Assembly: GCA_019322455.1 (NCBI GenBank)
Contig: JAHWIT010000069.1
Location: 1 to 19,860, forward strand
Direction: 5' to 3'
DNA length: 19,860 nt
From: Candidatus Woesearchaeota archaeon
GTDB lineage: Archaea > Nanobdellota > Nanobdellia > Woesearchaeales > WJKL01
Shown: positions 13,889-19,860 of the stretch, piece after piece
How the letters are laid out: each line of letters begins with the position of its first letter
Position numbering within the stretch: position 1 is the stretch's first letter
Translations under genes and position numbers: made by a program
Notes under the pieces: generated by a model
Seen by the model: only the letters and a program-made list of their open reading frames with translations
Database searches by the model: none
What the model was told of the DNA's origin: nothing

Positions 13889-14455
13889 TCAAGCACCTGC
13901 AAGAGCAATATTAGAAATATCTATAATTTGTTTTTTATTTTTATCTTCTGAACTTTCTCTTTCTCTCTTTCTCATAATAGCCTTTAATAAAACTTCTCTC
14001 AATCCAATATTTTCTTCTTCTGTTAAAGGTTTATAAGCACTTGCTTGTGCAACATAATCACTCATTAATGTAGTTTGACACAGAGAAGCAGCAGTCATTG
14101 CGTTATATAATAATCTATTTCTTTTCTTATTTCTTTTCTTATAGGTTTTTTTACATTCGTCAACATAAACATCTAAAATAAGATTAGCTGATCCATTCTT
14201 TTCTATATAATCCTTCATTGCTCTTATTTCTTCTTCAAAATAAGCAAGTCCTTTTCCATCCAAACATTTTAAAGGTATTCTTTTTAATTCACTTACAAAA
14301 TCTAATTTTTCTTCATCACAAACAGCTGAACATGCTAAAAAAAGATGCCGATTCATTTCATCTTTATCTAATCTTTGAGCATATTTCAAAGCCCTTGTAA
14401 TATATTCATAAATCCTTTTTCTTGCTTCTATTTCAGCTGATTGATATTCTTTCAT
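13889..14455 (-). CDS. Unrecognised helical protein, second gene of the operon
   Basis: 188 aa, no family recognised. Predicted mostly alpha-helical and soluble, with no signal peptide or membrane segment. Charged helices (EIEARKRIYEYITRALKYAQ, YFEEEIRAMKDYIEKNGSAN) surround a basic patch KKTYKKRNKKRNRL near residues 103-116. Five scattered cysteines are present, none in a clear zinc motif. The C-terminal tail after about 160 is charged and ends ISNIALAGA. The ATG at 14455 is 2 nt after the TAA of the 58-aa gene, and its own stop abuts the next start, so the operon is translated as a packed unit. Confidence 0.82.
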   Translation of the reverse strand: MKEYQSAEIEARKRIYEYITRALKYAQRLDKDEMNRHLFLACSAVCDEEKLDFVSELKRIPLKCLDGKGLAYFEEEIRAMKDYIEKNGSANLILDVYVDECKKTYKKRNKKRNRLLYNAMTAASLCQTTLMSDYVAQASAYKPLTEEENIGLREVLLKAIMRKRERESSEDKNKKQIIDISNIALAGA

Positions 14456-14457
14456 TT

Positions 14458-14634
14458 TTATTCAACATCCCTTTTATTATAACAACGTAAACATACAGGC
14501 TCTTTACAATTAGCTTTATCAGGACAAACATTATCTCTTAACATTTGTTTAAATCTGCTTAAATAATCAGTAGAAGTAGAAACTCTTTCTAACACAATTG
14601 TTCCATTTTCCTGCTTTATTTGTGTTGGTTCCAT
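14458..14634 (-). CDS. 58-aa zinc-ribbon-like protein, first gene of the operon
   Basis: A small gene that is easily missed. It starts MEPTQIKQENGTIVLERVST and ends with a cysteine cluster, CPDKANCKEPVCLRCYNKRD, with C37, C43, C48 and C51, a likely four-cysteine metal site. NCKEPVCLRC resembles NCKEPCEDC of the third gene, suggesting a shared ligand or duplication of the knuckle. Support for it being real: correct spacing to the next gene (2 nt between TAA and ATG), a strong promoter upstream, and a shared motif in the same operon. Function unknown; nucleic-acid or protein binding would be typical for such a knuckle. Confidence 0.72.
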   Translation of the reverse strand: MEPTQIKQENGTIVLERVSTSTDYLSRFKQMLRDNVCPDKANCKEPVCLRCYNKRDVE

Positions 14635-14643
14635 TTTAAAAAA

Positions 14644-14696
14644 TAAAACCCAAGAGATCTTGGGATGTGGGGATTAAAGAAGTAACTCTTGGGTTA
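14644..14696 (-). promoter_or_regulatory. Attenuator-like hairpin in the leader of the four-gene operon
   Basis: On the minus strand, AACCCAAGAG (near 14696-14687) can pair with CTCTTGGGTT (near 14658-14649). That 3' strand can instead pair with an intervening CCCAAG in a tight 6-bp hairpin with loop ATCT. The run TTTTATTTTTT follows and the ATG of the 58-aa gene comes about 5 nt later. Alternative pairings next to a U-run resemble a conditional terminator. Confidence 0.55.
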
Positions 14697-14711
14697 ATTT
14701 TAGTTATATGT

Positions 14712-14729
14712 TAGTAGTAACAACTACTA
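14712..14729. promoter_or_regulatory. Palindromic operator candidate TAGTAGT-AACA-ACTACTA
   Basis: A perfect 7-bp inverted repeat with a 4-bp spacer. It touches the TATA box at 14728-14735 and lies upstream of the predicted start (about 14706) of the minus-strand operon. This is where a dimeric archaeal repressor would block polymerase recruitment. Confidence 0.55.
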
Positions 14730-14743
14730 TATAAATCTTTCGC
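14728..14743 (-). promoter_or_regulatory. Strong BRE/TATA promoter of the four-gene operon
   Basis: The minus strand reads GCGAAAGATTTATATAG (14743-14727), close to the archaeal BRE plus TATA consensus. The predicted start near 14706 gives a leader of about 70 nt that contains the attenuator-like hairpin. Confidence 0.65.
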
Positions 14744-14768
14744 TTTTGTAGTCTCTTATTAGTGACAA

Positions 14769-14840
14769 ACAAGCCTTAAAACCTAAGAATCTAAGCATCT
14801 CAGATGCTTGAATTCAGCCAACACAAGCCTTTAAAACCTT
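14769..14840. repeat. Direct repeats flanking a palindrome in the divergent intergenic region
   Basis: ACAAGCCTTAAAACCT (14769-14784) recurs as ACAAGCCTTTAAAACCT (14823-14839). Between them lies the palindrome AAGCATCT-C-AGATGCTT (14793-14809). It could be a second regulatory site for the divergent genes or the remnant of an insertion. No open frame of note is present. Confidence 0.5.
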
Positions 14841-14895
14841 AAATTCAATTATATACAACAAACTTTTAAAATAACTGAATCCTATTCTTTCTACT

Positions 14896-15246
14896 ATGGA
14901 ACCTAGAAGAATAACAGATCAACAAACACTTACTAATAAACTTCTGTCAATTAATAGATCAAATATAAGCGCAGTAATTAAAGATATTAGAAATGATGAA
15001 TATCTTAAAGAGGTTTATATAACGCCTGATGAACATGATGCTCCTGAATACAAACTTTATCTTAAAATAGAAGAACAAGAAGAACTAGCTATTGCATCTA
15101 TGACTCAACAAGAAAAAAGATATATTGCTTATTTTGTAGCTGATCCCAAAAGAGACTGCTTAGACGAACCAAAAGAAAATGCTATATTAAATCAAGTTAT
15201 TAGAAAATTATATTCAATATTTCTAAAATACCCTACAAAGAAATAA
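14896..15246 (+). CDS. Unrecognised 116-aa protein, divergent from the four-gene operon
   Basis: Not recognised. Soluble, mixed alpha/beta pattern: an N-terminal helix region (NKLLSINRSNISAVIKDIRN), then strands around VYITPDEHDAPEYKLYLKIE and RYIAYFVADPKRD, and a C-terminal helix NAILNQVIRKLYSIFLKY. One cysteine, no metal motif. The promoter CTTTTAAAATA is centred about 27 bp before the ATG, so the mRNA is probably leaderless and no Shine-Dalgarno is expected. It shares a 261-bp palindrome-rich intergenic region with the operon on the other strand, so the two may be co-regulated. Nothing more can be said about function. Confidence 0.75.
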   Translation: MEPRRITDQQTLTNKLLSINRSNISAVIKDIRNDEYLKEVYITPDEHDAPEYKLYLKIEEQEELAIASMTQQEKRYIAYFVADPKRDCLDEPKENAILNQVIRKLYSIFLKYPTKK

Positions 15247-15250
15247 TATT

Positions 15251-15562
15251 CTATTCCAAAGAATTCATAATTGCTTTCAAAGAATTATCAACAGCCACAA
15301 ACAGATTTCTTTCAACAGAAGAAGCAGTATAAGGTTTGCCTTTTTCAATCATCTTGGCATGCAGTTCATATTTTTCACTTTTTTCTTTTGCATGCACTGT
15401 TTTCATTGTTAAACTTAATTTCTCAAAATTCTTGCATTTATCATTCATTCTTCTGGCATAATTGCCAACAATCTTCTTTAGAATAGTCATAACTCCTGGT
15501 TCTAAATTACTAAATCCAGAAAGCTCAATATTACCCCCAAGCTGCAAAACTTCATCTGCCAT
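15251..15562 (-). CDS. HPF/RaiA-like small protein (ribosome-associated family), tentative
   Basis: 103 aa from the ATG at 15562 (MADEVLQLGG). An upstream GTG at 15574 is inside the Shine-Dalgarno AGGTG, so it is rejected. The layout of strand KLSLTMKTVHAKEKSEKYEL, strand HAKMIEKGKPYTASSVERN and closing helix NLFVAVDNSLKAIMNSLE resembles the beta-alpha fold of HPF/RaiA. In that family the last helix reads like D-hydrophobic-YAAIDLAVDKLERQL. HPF/RaiA proteins bind idle ribosomes at the decoding site. The assignment rests on pattern only. It lies 13 nt after the 53-aa gene and probably shares its transcript. Confidence 0.5.
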   Translation of the reverse strand: MADEVLQLGGNIELSGFSNLEPGVMTILKKIVGNYARRMNDKCKNFEKLSLTMKTVHAKEKSEKYELHAKMIEKGKPYTASSVERNLFVAVDNSLKAIMNSLE

Positions 15563-15575
15563 TACTATTAGCACC

Positions 15576-15737
15576 TTATTTAATAATTAGACTATTTCTT
15601 CTCTTCATCCGCATATATGTCCTGCCATCCTTTCTCTCAATCTGTTGATGTAGGATCATACTATCTAGTATTCTAATTATATCTACTTTTAAAGAATCCG
15701 AAATAAATAACCACCCCTCACAATCAATATTCTTCAT
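15576..15737 (-). CDS. 53-aa unrecognised basic protein upstream of the HPF/RaiA-like gene
   Basis: A short open frame from the ATG at 15737. It reads MKNIDCEGWLFISDSLKVDI, continues as one amphipathic helix (RILDSMILHQQIERKDGR) and ends in a basic tail TYMRMKRRNSLIIK. Its TAA is followed within 13 nt by the ATG of the downstream gene, whose Shine-Dalgarno begins right after it. That spacing is what makes it look like a genuine first cistron. TATA-like sequences (TTTTTATAG about 42 bp and TTTAAATA about 17 bp before the ATG) are present. The alternation of hydrophobic and charged residues could fit a small helix-turn-helix or protein-binding peptide. Function unknown. Confidence 0.5.
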   Translation of the reverse strand: MKNIDCEGWLFISDSLKVDIIRILDSMILHQQIERKDGRTYMRMKRRNSLIIK

Positions 15738-15849
15738 TTTTATCGTATTTAAACTTTTCTTATTCCAATGCTATAAAAATGTATACTGGGATATCATTTA
15801 TTATAGAAATTAAATTACCTTTTTAAAGACTTAATTTATTCTATACAAG

Positions 15850-17121
15850 ATGACAAAAATCTACATTAAAACATATGGTTGTGCTTTAAATCAATCAGAT
15901 TCAGAATTAATGTCTGGTTTATTAAAACAAGCAAAATTTGAAATAACTAAGAATATAGAAGATGCTTTTATTGTAATTGTAAATACATGCACAGTCAAAG
16001 GCAAAACAGAAACAAAATTCTTCAATTATTTAGAAAAAATAAAACAACAACATCCTAATAAAAAAATAATTATTACAGGCTGCATTCCACAAACAGATCC
16101 TGAAAAACTAGCAGGACATCCTCTAATTGGGACATCTCAAATTACCAATATTGTTCAACTAGTTGAAGAAACAATTCATGATAATCCAGTTGTAATGCTG
16201 ACAAAAGAAAAACTTCCAAGACTACTATTTCCAAAAATAAGAATGAATTCTGTCATTGAAATTATTCCAATCTGTGAAGGTTGTTTAGGTTCTCCATGTA
16301 CATATTGCAAAGTAAAATCTGCAAGAGGAAGCTTAAGATCTTATCCAAAAGAAGAAATTATCAAGCAGGCAACAAATGCAATTCAAGAACACATCCCGGA
16401 AATTTGGCTAACAGCGCAGGATACAGGCTGCTATGGAAAAGATATAAACTCCTCTTTACCAGAATTACTAACTGAATTAATTCAAATTCCTGGAAACTAT
16501 AAAATAAGATTAGGAATGCTTAATCCAAATCATGCATATGAATTCTTAGATAAATTAATTGAAATCTATAAATCAGATAAAATATTCAAATTCTTGCATA
16601 TCCCAGTTCAGTCAGGAAACAATGAAATTCTTAAAGCAATGAAAAGAAAATACACAGTAGAACAATTCAAAGAGATTATAGAGAAATTCAAAAAAGCCAT
16701 CCCAGAAATAACAATTGCCACAGACGTAATCTGCGGATTCCCAGGAGAAACAGAACAACAATTCTATGATTCCTTAGAATTAATCAAAAAAATAAAGCCA
16801 GATATTCTAAATATATCAAGATTCTGGCCTCGTCCTAAAACACAAGCATCTTTAATGGAAAACCAAGTCCATGGCAATGAAACAAAAAAAAGATCAACAT
16901 TAATGACAGATATATTCCAAAATATTTCAAGAATGCAGAATGAAAAATGGTTAGGATGGCAAGGAGAAATCTTAATAGATGAAAAAGGCAAGGATAATAC
17001 ATTTATTGGCAGAAACTTTGCATACAAACCAGTTGTTGCAGAAGGAAATTACAAGTTAGGAGATAGAATTAACATAAAAGTAAATAAAATTACCTCTCAT
17101 GATTTAAGAGCAAACATATGA
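15850..17121 (+). CDS. e-MtaB-like tRNA methylthiotransferase (MiaB/CDKAL1 family)
   Basis: Radical SAM enzyme expected to add a methylthio group to t6A37 of ANN-decoding tRNAs, as archaeal/eukaryotic e-MtaB does. 423 aa, full length. The N-terminal UPF0004 domain has its three cluster cysteines C11 (YGCALNQSD), C47 (NTCTVKG) and C78 (TGCIPQ). The radical SAM domain follows, then a TRAM domain in the last 55 residues. The SAM cluster motif is odd: CEGCLGSPCTYC (142-153) gives C145-x4-C150-x2-C153 in place of the normal CxxxCxxC. The text after it, KVKSARGSLRSYP, is standard for the family. A CTTTTTAAAG box about 25 bp before the ATG suggests a leaderless mRNA. Confidence 0.93.
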   Translation: MTKIYIKTYGCALNQSDSELMSGLLKQAKFEITKNIEDAFIVIVNTCTVKGKTETKFFNYLEKIKQQHPNKKIIITGCIPQTDPEKLAGHPLIGTSQITNIVQLVEETIHDNPVVMLTKEKLPRLLFPKIRMNSVIEIIPICEGCLGSPCTYCKVKSARGSLRSYPKEEIIKQATNAIQEHIPEIWLTAQDTGCYGKDINSSLPELLTELIQIPGNYKIRLGMLNPNHAYEFLDKLIEIYKSDKIFKFLHIPVQSGNNEILKAMKRKYTVEQFKEIIEKFKKAIPEITIATDVICGFPGETEQQFYDSLELIKKIKPDILNISRFWPRPKTQASLMENQVHGNETKKRSTLMTDIFQNISRMQNEKWLGWQGEILIDEKGKDNTFIGRNFAYKPVVAEGNYKLGDRINIKVNKITSHDLRANI

Positions 17122-17141
17122 AAATTAAAATTTTCAAAGTA

Positions 17142-17162
17142 TTGTAAATCAGAGATTTACAA
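17142..17162. repeat. 9-bp inverted repeat upstream of the nucleotidyltransferase promoter
   Basis: TTGTAAATC-AGA-GATTTACAA, ending directly before the TATA-like CCTTTAAATATT (17164-17175) of the gene at 17198. It may be an activator or repressor site, or the 3' hairpin of the gene ending at 17121. Confidence 0.45.
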
Positions 17163-17197
17163 ACCTTTAAATATTACCACTATTCCAACTTCTAAAC

Positions 17198-17896
17198 ATG
17201 AAGGCAATAATATTAGCAGGAGGATTAGGAACAAGATTAAGACCATTAACAGACGAGACTCCAAAACCTTTGCTGCCAATAAAAGGAATACCTATAATTG
17301 AGCATGCTATTAATAATTTCAAAAAACACAATATTAAAGTTATAATTCTTTCAGTTGGTTATAAAGCAGATAAAATAAAAGAATACTTTGGAGATGGTTC
17401 TAAATTAGGAGTAAATATATCTTATTGTATTGAAGATGAGCCACTAGGAACAGGAGGAGCAATAAAAAAAGCAGCTGAAAACATAAATGAAACTTTCATT
17501 GCAATTAATGGAGATAATCTAGCAGACTTCAACTGGACAGAAATAATTAATGCTCATAAAAAAAACAATGCAAAAATAACCTTAGGATTATTTCCTGTAG
17601 AAGATGTAACTAAATTTGGAATTGCAAGATTAGAAGGAGATAAACTTATTGAATTCATAGAAAAACCAACAGTAGAAGAAGCACCTTCTAATCTAAACAA
17701 TGCAGGTGCTTATGTTATGGAACCTGATGTATTAAATATCTTACCAGAAGGCAAATCCTCAATAGAAAGAGATTGTTTTGAAAAACTATCACCAAAAGGA
17801 ATTGTTTATGCTTACAAACATAATAGTCAGTGGTTTCCTACTGATACACTAGAAAAATATGAAAAAGCAGATAATGAGTTTAATACAGTACAATAA
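17198..17896 (+). CDS. Sugar-1-phosphate nucleotidyltransferase (probable mannose-1-P guanylyltransferase)
   Basis: Activates a sugar-1-phosphate with an NTP. 232 aa, the length of single-domain ManC/RfbA-type enzymes. Seen: nucleotide loop AGGLGTRLRPLT (7-18), PKPLLPI (22-28), LGTGGA (83-88), metal-binding GDN (105-107), and FIEKP. No left-handed beta-helix domain follows. The specificity cannot be read from sequence. The adjacent phosphomannomutase, 5 bp downstream, and the PGI/PMI gene argue for mannose-1-P to GDP-mannose, but UDP- or dTDP-glucose-forming enzymes share these motifs. A TATA-like box about 28 bp before the ATG indicates a leaderless start. Confidence 0.88.
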   Translation: MKAIILAGGLGTRLRPLTDETPKPLLPIKGIPIIEHAINNFKKHNIKVIILSVGYKADKIKEYFGDGSKLGVNISYCIEDEPLGTGGAIKKAAENINETFIAINGDNLADFNWTEIINAHKKNNAKITLGLFPVEDVTKFGIARLEGDKLIEFIEKPTVEEAPSNLNNAGAYVMEPDVLNILPEGKSSIERDCFEKLSPKGIVYAYKHNSQWFPTDTLEKYEKADNEFNTVQ

Positions 17897-17901
17897 AAAA
17901 G

Positions 17902-19233
17902 GTGTTTAAAATAGCAGAAATCTTTAAAGCATATGATGTAAGAGGCATTTATCCAACAGATTTAAATGAAGAAATTGCCTACAAAATAGGAAGAGCATTT
18001 GTTATATTCTTAAAAGTTAAAGAAGTTGTTGTAGGAAGAGATGGAAGATTAAGTTCTCCTCAAATATTTGAAGCATTAACAAAAGGCATAACAGACCAAG
18101 GAGCAAATGTTATTGACATTGGCTTGTCTTCCACACCAATGTTTTATTTTGAAGCAGCCAAAGCAGAATCATCAATAATGGTTACTGCTTCTCATAATCC
18201 AAAAGAATATAATGGATTCAAATTCTGCAGAGAAAATGCAACTCCAATAAGTGGAGATACAGGAATACAAGATATAAAAAAATTAGTCGAAAAAAACCAA
18301 TTTAAAGACCCTAAAAATAAAGGGAAAATAATTAAGAAAGATATCTTGGAAAATTTTCTAAAACATAATCTCAGTTTTGTTAAAACAAACAAACCATTCA
18401 AAGTTGTTATTGATGCAGGAAATGGAATGGGTTCTTATACATTCCCAAAGATATTTGAAAAACTGCCGTTCAATTTTATCCCATTATACTGTGAAATGGA
18501 TTTTAATTTTCCAAACCATGAACCAAATCCACTAAAATATGAAACATTAAAAGATCTACAAAATAAAGTCATAGAAGAAAAAGCAGATTTAGGCATTGCT
18601 CTAGACGGAGATGGAGATAGATGCATTGCAGTAGACGAAAAAGGAAATATTGTAAACTGTGATTTAATGACTGCATTAATAGGAAAATCATTGTTAAAAA
18701 CCAATCCAGGAAGTTTAATATTATATGATTTAAGATCCTCTAAAATTGTAAAAGAAGTAATTGAAGAAAATGGCGGAAAATCAAAAATGTGCAGAGTAGG
18801 CCATGCCTTTATAAAACAACAAATGAGAGATGAAGATGCATTATTTGCAGGAGAATTATCAGGACATTTCTATTATAAAGACAGTTTCTTTACAGAAAGC
18901 AGTTTCATAACAACAGCTATCCTATTAAATTTAATAGCGCAAGAAAATAAATCTTTGTCAGAACTTGTAGAACCCTTAAAAAAATATTTTCAATCTGGAG
19001 AAATAAATTCAGATGTATCAGATAAAGAAGCTAAAATAAAAGAAGTTGAAGAAAAATTCAAAGATACTGAAAAGATATTACATCTAGATGGATTAAGTGT
19101 CTACTATAAAGATTGGTGGTTTAATATAAGACCTTCTAATACAGAGCCATTATTAAGATTAAATCTTGAAGCAAATACAAAAGAATTAATGGAACAAAAA
19201 AGAGATGAAATTCTTAAAATTATTAGGGAATAA
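17902..19233 (+). CDS. Phosphomannomutase/phosphoglucomutase
   Basis: Alpha-D-phosphohexomutase, 443 aa, converting sugar-6-P to sugar-1-P. All four family motifs are present: the phosphoserine loop TASHNP (S97), the Mg site DGDGDR (D235, D237, D239), the sugar-recognition loop GELSGHFYYKD (317-327) and the phosphate site RPSNTEP (410-416). The N-terminus FKAYDVRGIYP is typical. The start is a GTG at 17902, five bases after the stop of the nucleotidyltransferase; no ATG lies nearby in frame. There is no clear Shine-Dalgarno, so initiation probably depends on coupling. It supplies sugar-1-P for its operon partner. Confidence 0.94.
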   Translation: MFKIAEIFKAYDVRGIYPTDLNEEIAYKIGRAFVIFLKVKEVVVGRDGRLSSPQIFEALTKGITDQGANVIDIGLSSTPMFYFEAAKAESSIMVTASHNPKEYNGFKFCRENATPISGDTGIQDIKKLVEKNQFKDPKNKGKIIKKDILENFLKHNLSFVKTNKPFKVVIDAGNGMGSYTFPKIFEKLPFNFIPLYCEMDFNFPNHEPNPLKYETLKDLQNKVIEEKADLGIALDGDGDRCIAVDEKGNIVNCDLMTALIGKSLLKTNPGSLILYDLRSSKIVKEVIEENGGKSKMCRVGHAFIKQQMRDEDALFAGELSGHFYYKDSFFTESSFITTAILLNLIAQENKSLSELVEPLKKYFQSGEINSDVSDKEAKIKEVEEKFKDTEKILHLDGLSVYYKDWWFNIRPSNTEPLLRLNLEANTKELMEQKRDEILKIIRE

Positions 19234-19242
19234 CAAAAACCT
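19232..19242 (+). promoter_or_regulatory. TATA box for the membrane-anchored four-cysteine protein
   Basis: CCTTTATATATAATT overlaps the end of the phosphomannomutase gene. The expected start near 19265 leaves a leader of about 45 nt with a Shine-Dalgarno GGTGA 8 nt before the ATG at 19314. Confidence 0.5.
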
Positions 19243-19313
19243 TTATATATAATTGAATATATTATTACTTAAAATACCTTATTTTAAAAAAATAAATGAA
19301 AAGGTGATTTATT

Positions 19314-19775
19314 ATGGATAAGAAAAACATGTACTATATTGTAGCAGCAGTGATAGTTGTTGTTATAATTGCAGTTTTATTGATGAGAAAACCAGCTGCA
19401 CCAGAAATTACAGAACCAGAAATAACAGAGCCAGAAGTAGTTGAAGAAGAAGAAAAAATAGTACTGCCAAAACCAAAAGTAGAAACAGAATACAAAGGAG
19501 ATGAGCTTATCTCTGATGCAGTATGTGCTGATGGAAAAATTGGAGCAATAATAACAAACACTGGAACAGAATCTGCATCAATACCAAAAGACATTAAGAT
19601 CTTACTAAGAGGAATGGTAGTAATTGATCCAGACTGTGAAAAAATGACTCTTTCAGCTGGTGAAAGTATTACATGCGAAAACGTAGCAGGACACTTCCCA
19701 ACAGGAACAGGTCAGCAGCAAATTATGGTAAGATTAAAAGGTGCAGAAGCACAAGCAACTGTAACTTGTGAATAA
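19314..19775 (+). CDS. Membrane-anchored extracytoplasmic protein with four cysteines
   Basis: 153 aa, family not recognised. A short MDKKNM lead is followed by a hydrophobic helix (about 7-24) ending in RK, an uncleaved anchor with the rest outside by the positive-inside rule. Residues 29-60 are a Pro/Glu-rich linker (PEITEPEITEPEVVEEEE). The distal 90 residues look like a small beta domain, with KIGAIITNTGTESASIPKDI and the cysteines C71, C108, C121 and C152 possibly forming two disulfides. The alternation resembles the small CARDB/transglutaminase-like accessory sandwiches of archaeal surface proteins, but this is only a pattern. The ATG has a good Shine-Dalgarno. Oligo-T tracts at 19779-19800 may terminate it. 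Confidence 0.83.
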   Translation: MDKKNMYYIVAAVIVVVIIAVLLMRKPAAPEITEPEITEPEVVEEEEKIVLPKPKVETEYKGDELISDAVCADGKIGAIITNTGTESASIPKDIKILLRGMVVIDPDCEKMTLSAGESITCENVAGHFPTGTGQQQIMVRLKGAEAQATVTCE

Positions 19776-19843
19776 AATTTCTTTTTTTATTCTTTTTTTA
19801 TATAACAAGATTTATATATTAAATTGATTCTTAAAATTTTTAG

Positions 19844-19860
19844 ATGAAAAAAATCATACT
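19844..19860 (+). CDS. Start of a gene cut by the right edge
   Basis: The ATG at 19844 opens MKKII. A TATA-like GATTTATATATT at 19809-19820 is about 28 bp upstream, the same layout as the leaderless genes elsewhere in the window. Product unknown. Confidence 0.5.

Noticed and set aside
15563..15574. GTG at 15574 as the start of the HPF/RaiA-like gene
   Set aside because: This GTG is part of the AGGTG Shine-Dalgarno for the ATG at 15562.
1..19860. CRISPR array, transposase, integrase or prophage genes
   Set aside because: No regularly spaced repeats and no such protein signatures were found; gene content is mostly housekeeping.

Overview
The window (about 31% GC by eye) reads as a piece of an archaeal chromosome, most probably from a DPANN lineage of the Woesearchaeota/Pacearchaeota type. 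The archaeal markers are an RNA polymerase operon in the order rpoH-rpoB''-rpoB'-rpoA' with a split B subunit, ribosomal protein L15e, Rad50, an archaeal-type bifunctional phosphoglucose/phosphomannose isomerase, an e-MtaB-like methylthiotransferase, TATA boxes about 25 bp before many leaderless starts, and tRNA introns with bulge-helix-bulge (BHB) folds. The lineage call is an inference; no rRNA gene is present.

Layout. Positions 1-5226 (minus strand) hold the RNA polymerase operon, with rpoA' running off the left edge. Directly upstream, only 22 bp from rpoH, lie tRNA-Asp(GUC) and tRNA-Lys(UUU), and further up tRNA-Tyr(GUA). All three tRNAs are interrupted, by four introns in total. Two are at non-canonical places: a 13-nt intron in the T-loop of tRNA-Asp and a 24-nt intron in the D-loop of tRNA-Tyr. 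Positions 5965-12346 (minus) carry a signal-peptide membrane protein, a 3-dehydroquinate synthase-type protein with an internal degenerate copy of its Rossmann domain, a GC-rich 27-bp hairpin with its own TATA box (candidate RNA gene), a short Rad50, and the isomerase. Positions 12437-13125 (plus) hold a structured leader and rpl15e.

Positions 13140-14743 (minus) are a tightly packed four-gene operon of unrecognised proteins, two of them with cysteine clusters that share an NCKEP motif. Its promoter has a strong TATA/BRE, a perfect palindrome between TATA and the expected start site, and an attenuator-like hairpin with a U-run. This operon is the best candidate for an undescribed system. An orphan 116-aa gene diverges from it. 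Next come a 53-aa protein and an HPF/RaiA-like protein (minus), then an e-MtaB-like radical SAM enzyme with an unusual cysteine spacing (plus).

Positions 17198-19233 (plus) hold a sugar-1-phosphate nucleotidyltransferase and a phosphomannomutase. With the isomerase at 11372-12346 they could take fructose-6-phosphate through mannose-6-phosphate and mannose-1-phosphate to an activated sugar such as GDP-mannose. The window ends with a membrane-anchored four-cysteine protein and the first codons of another gene.
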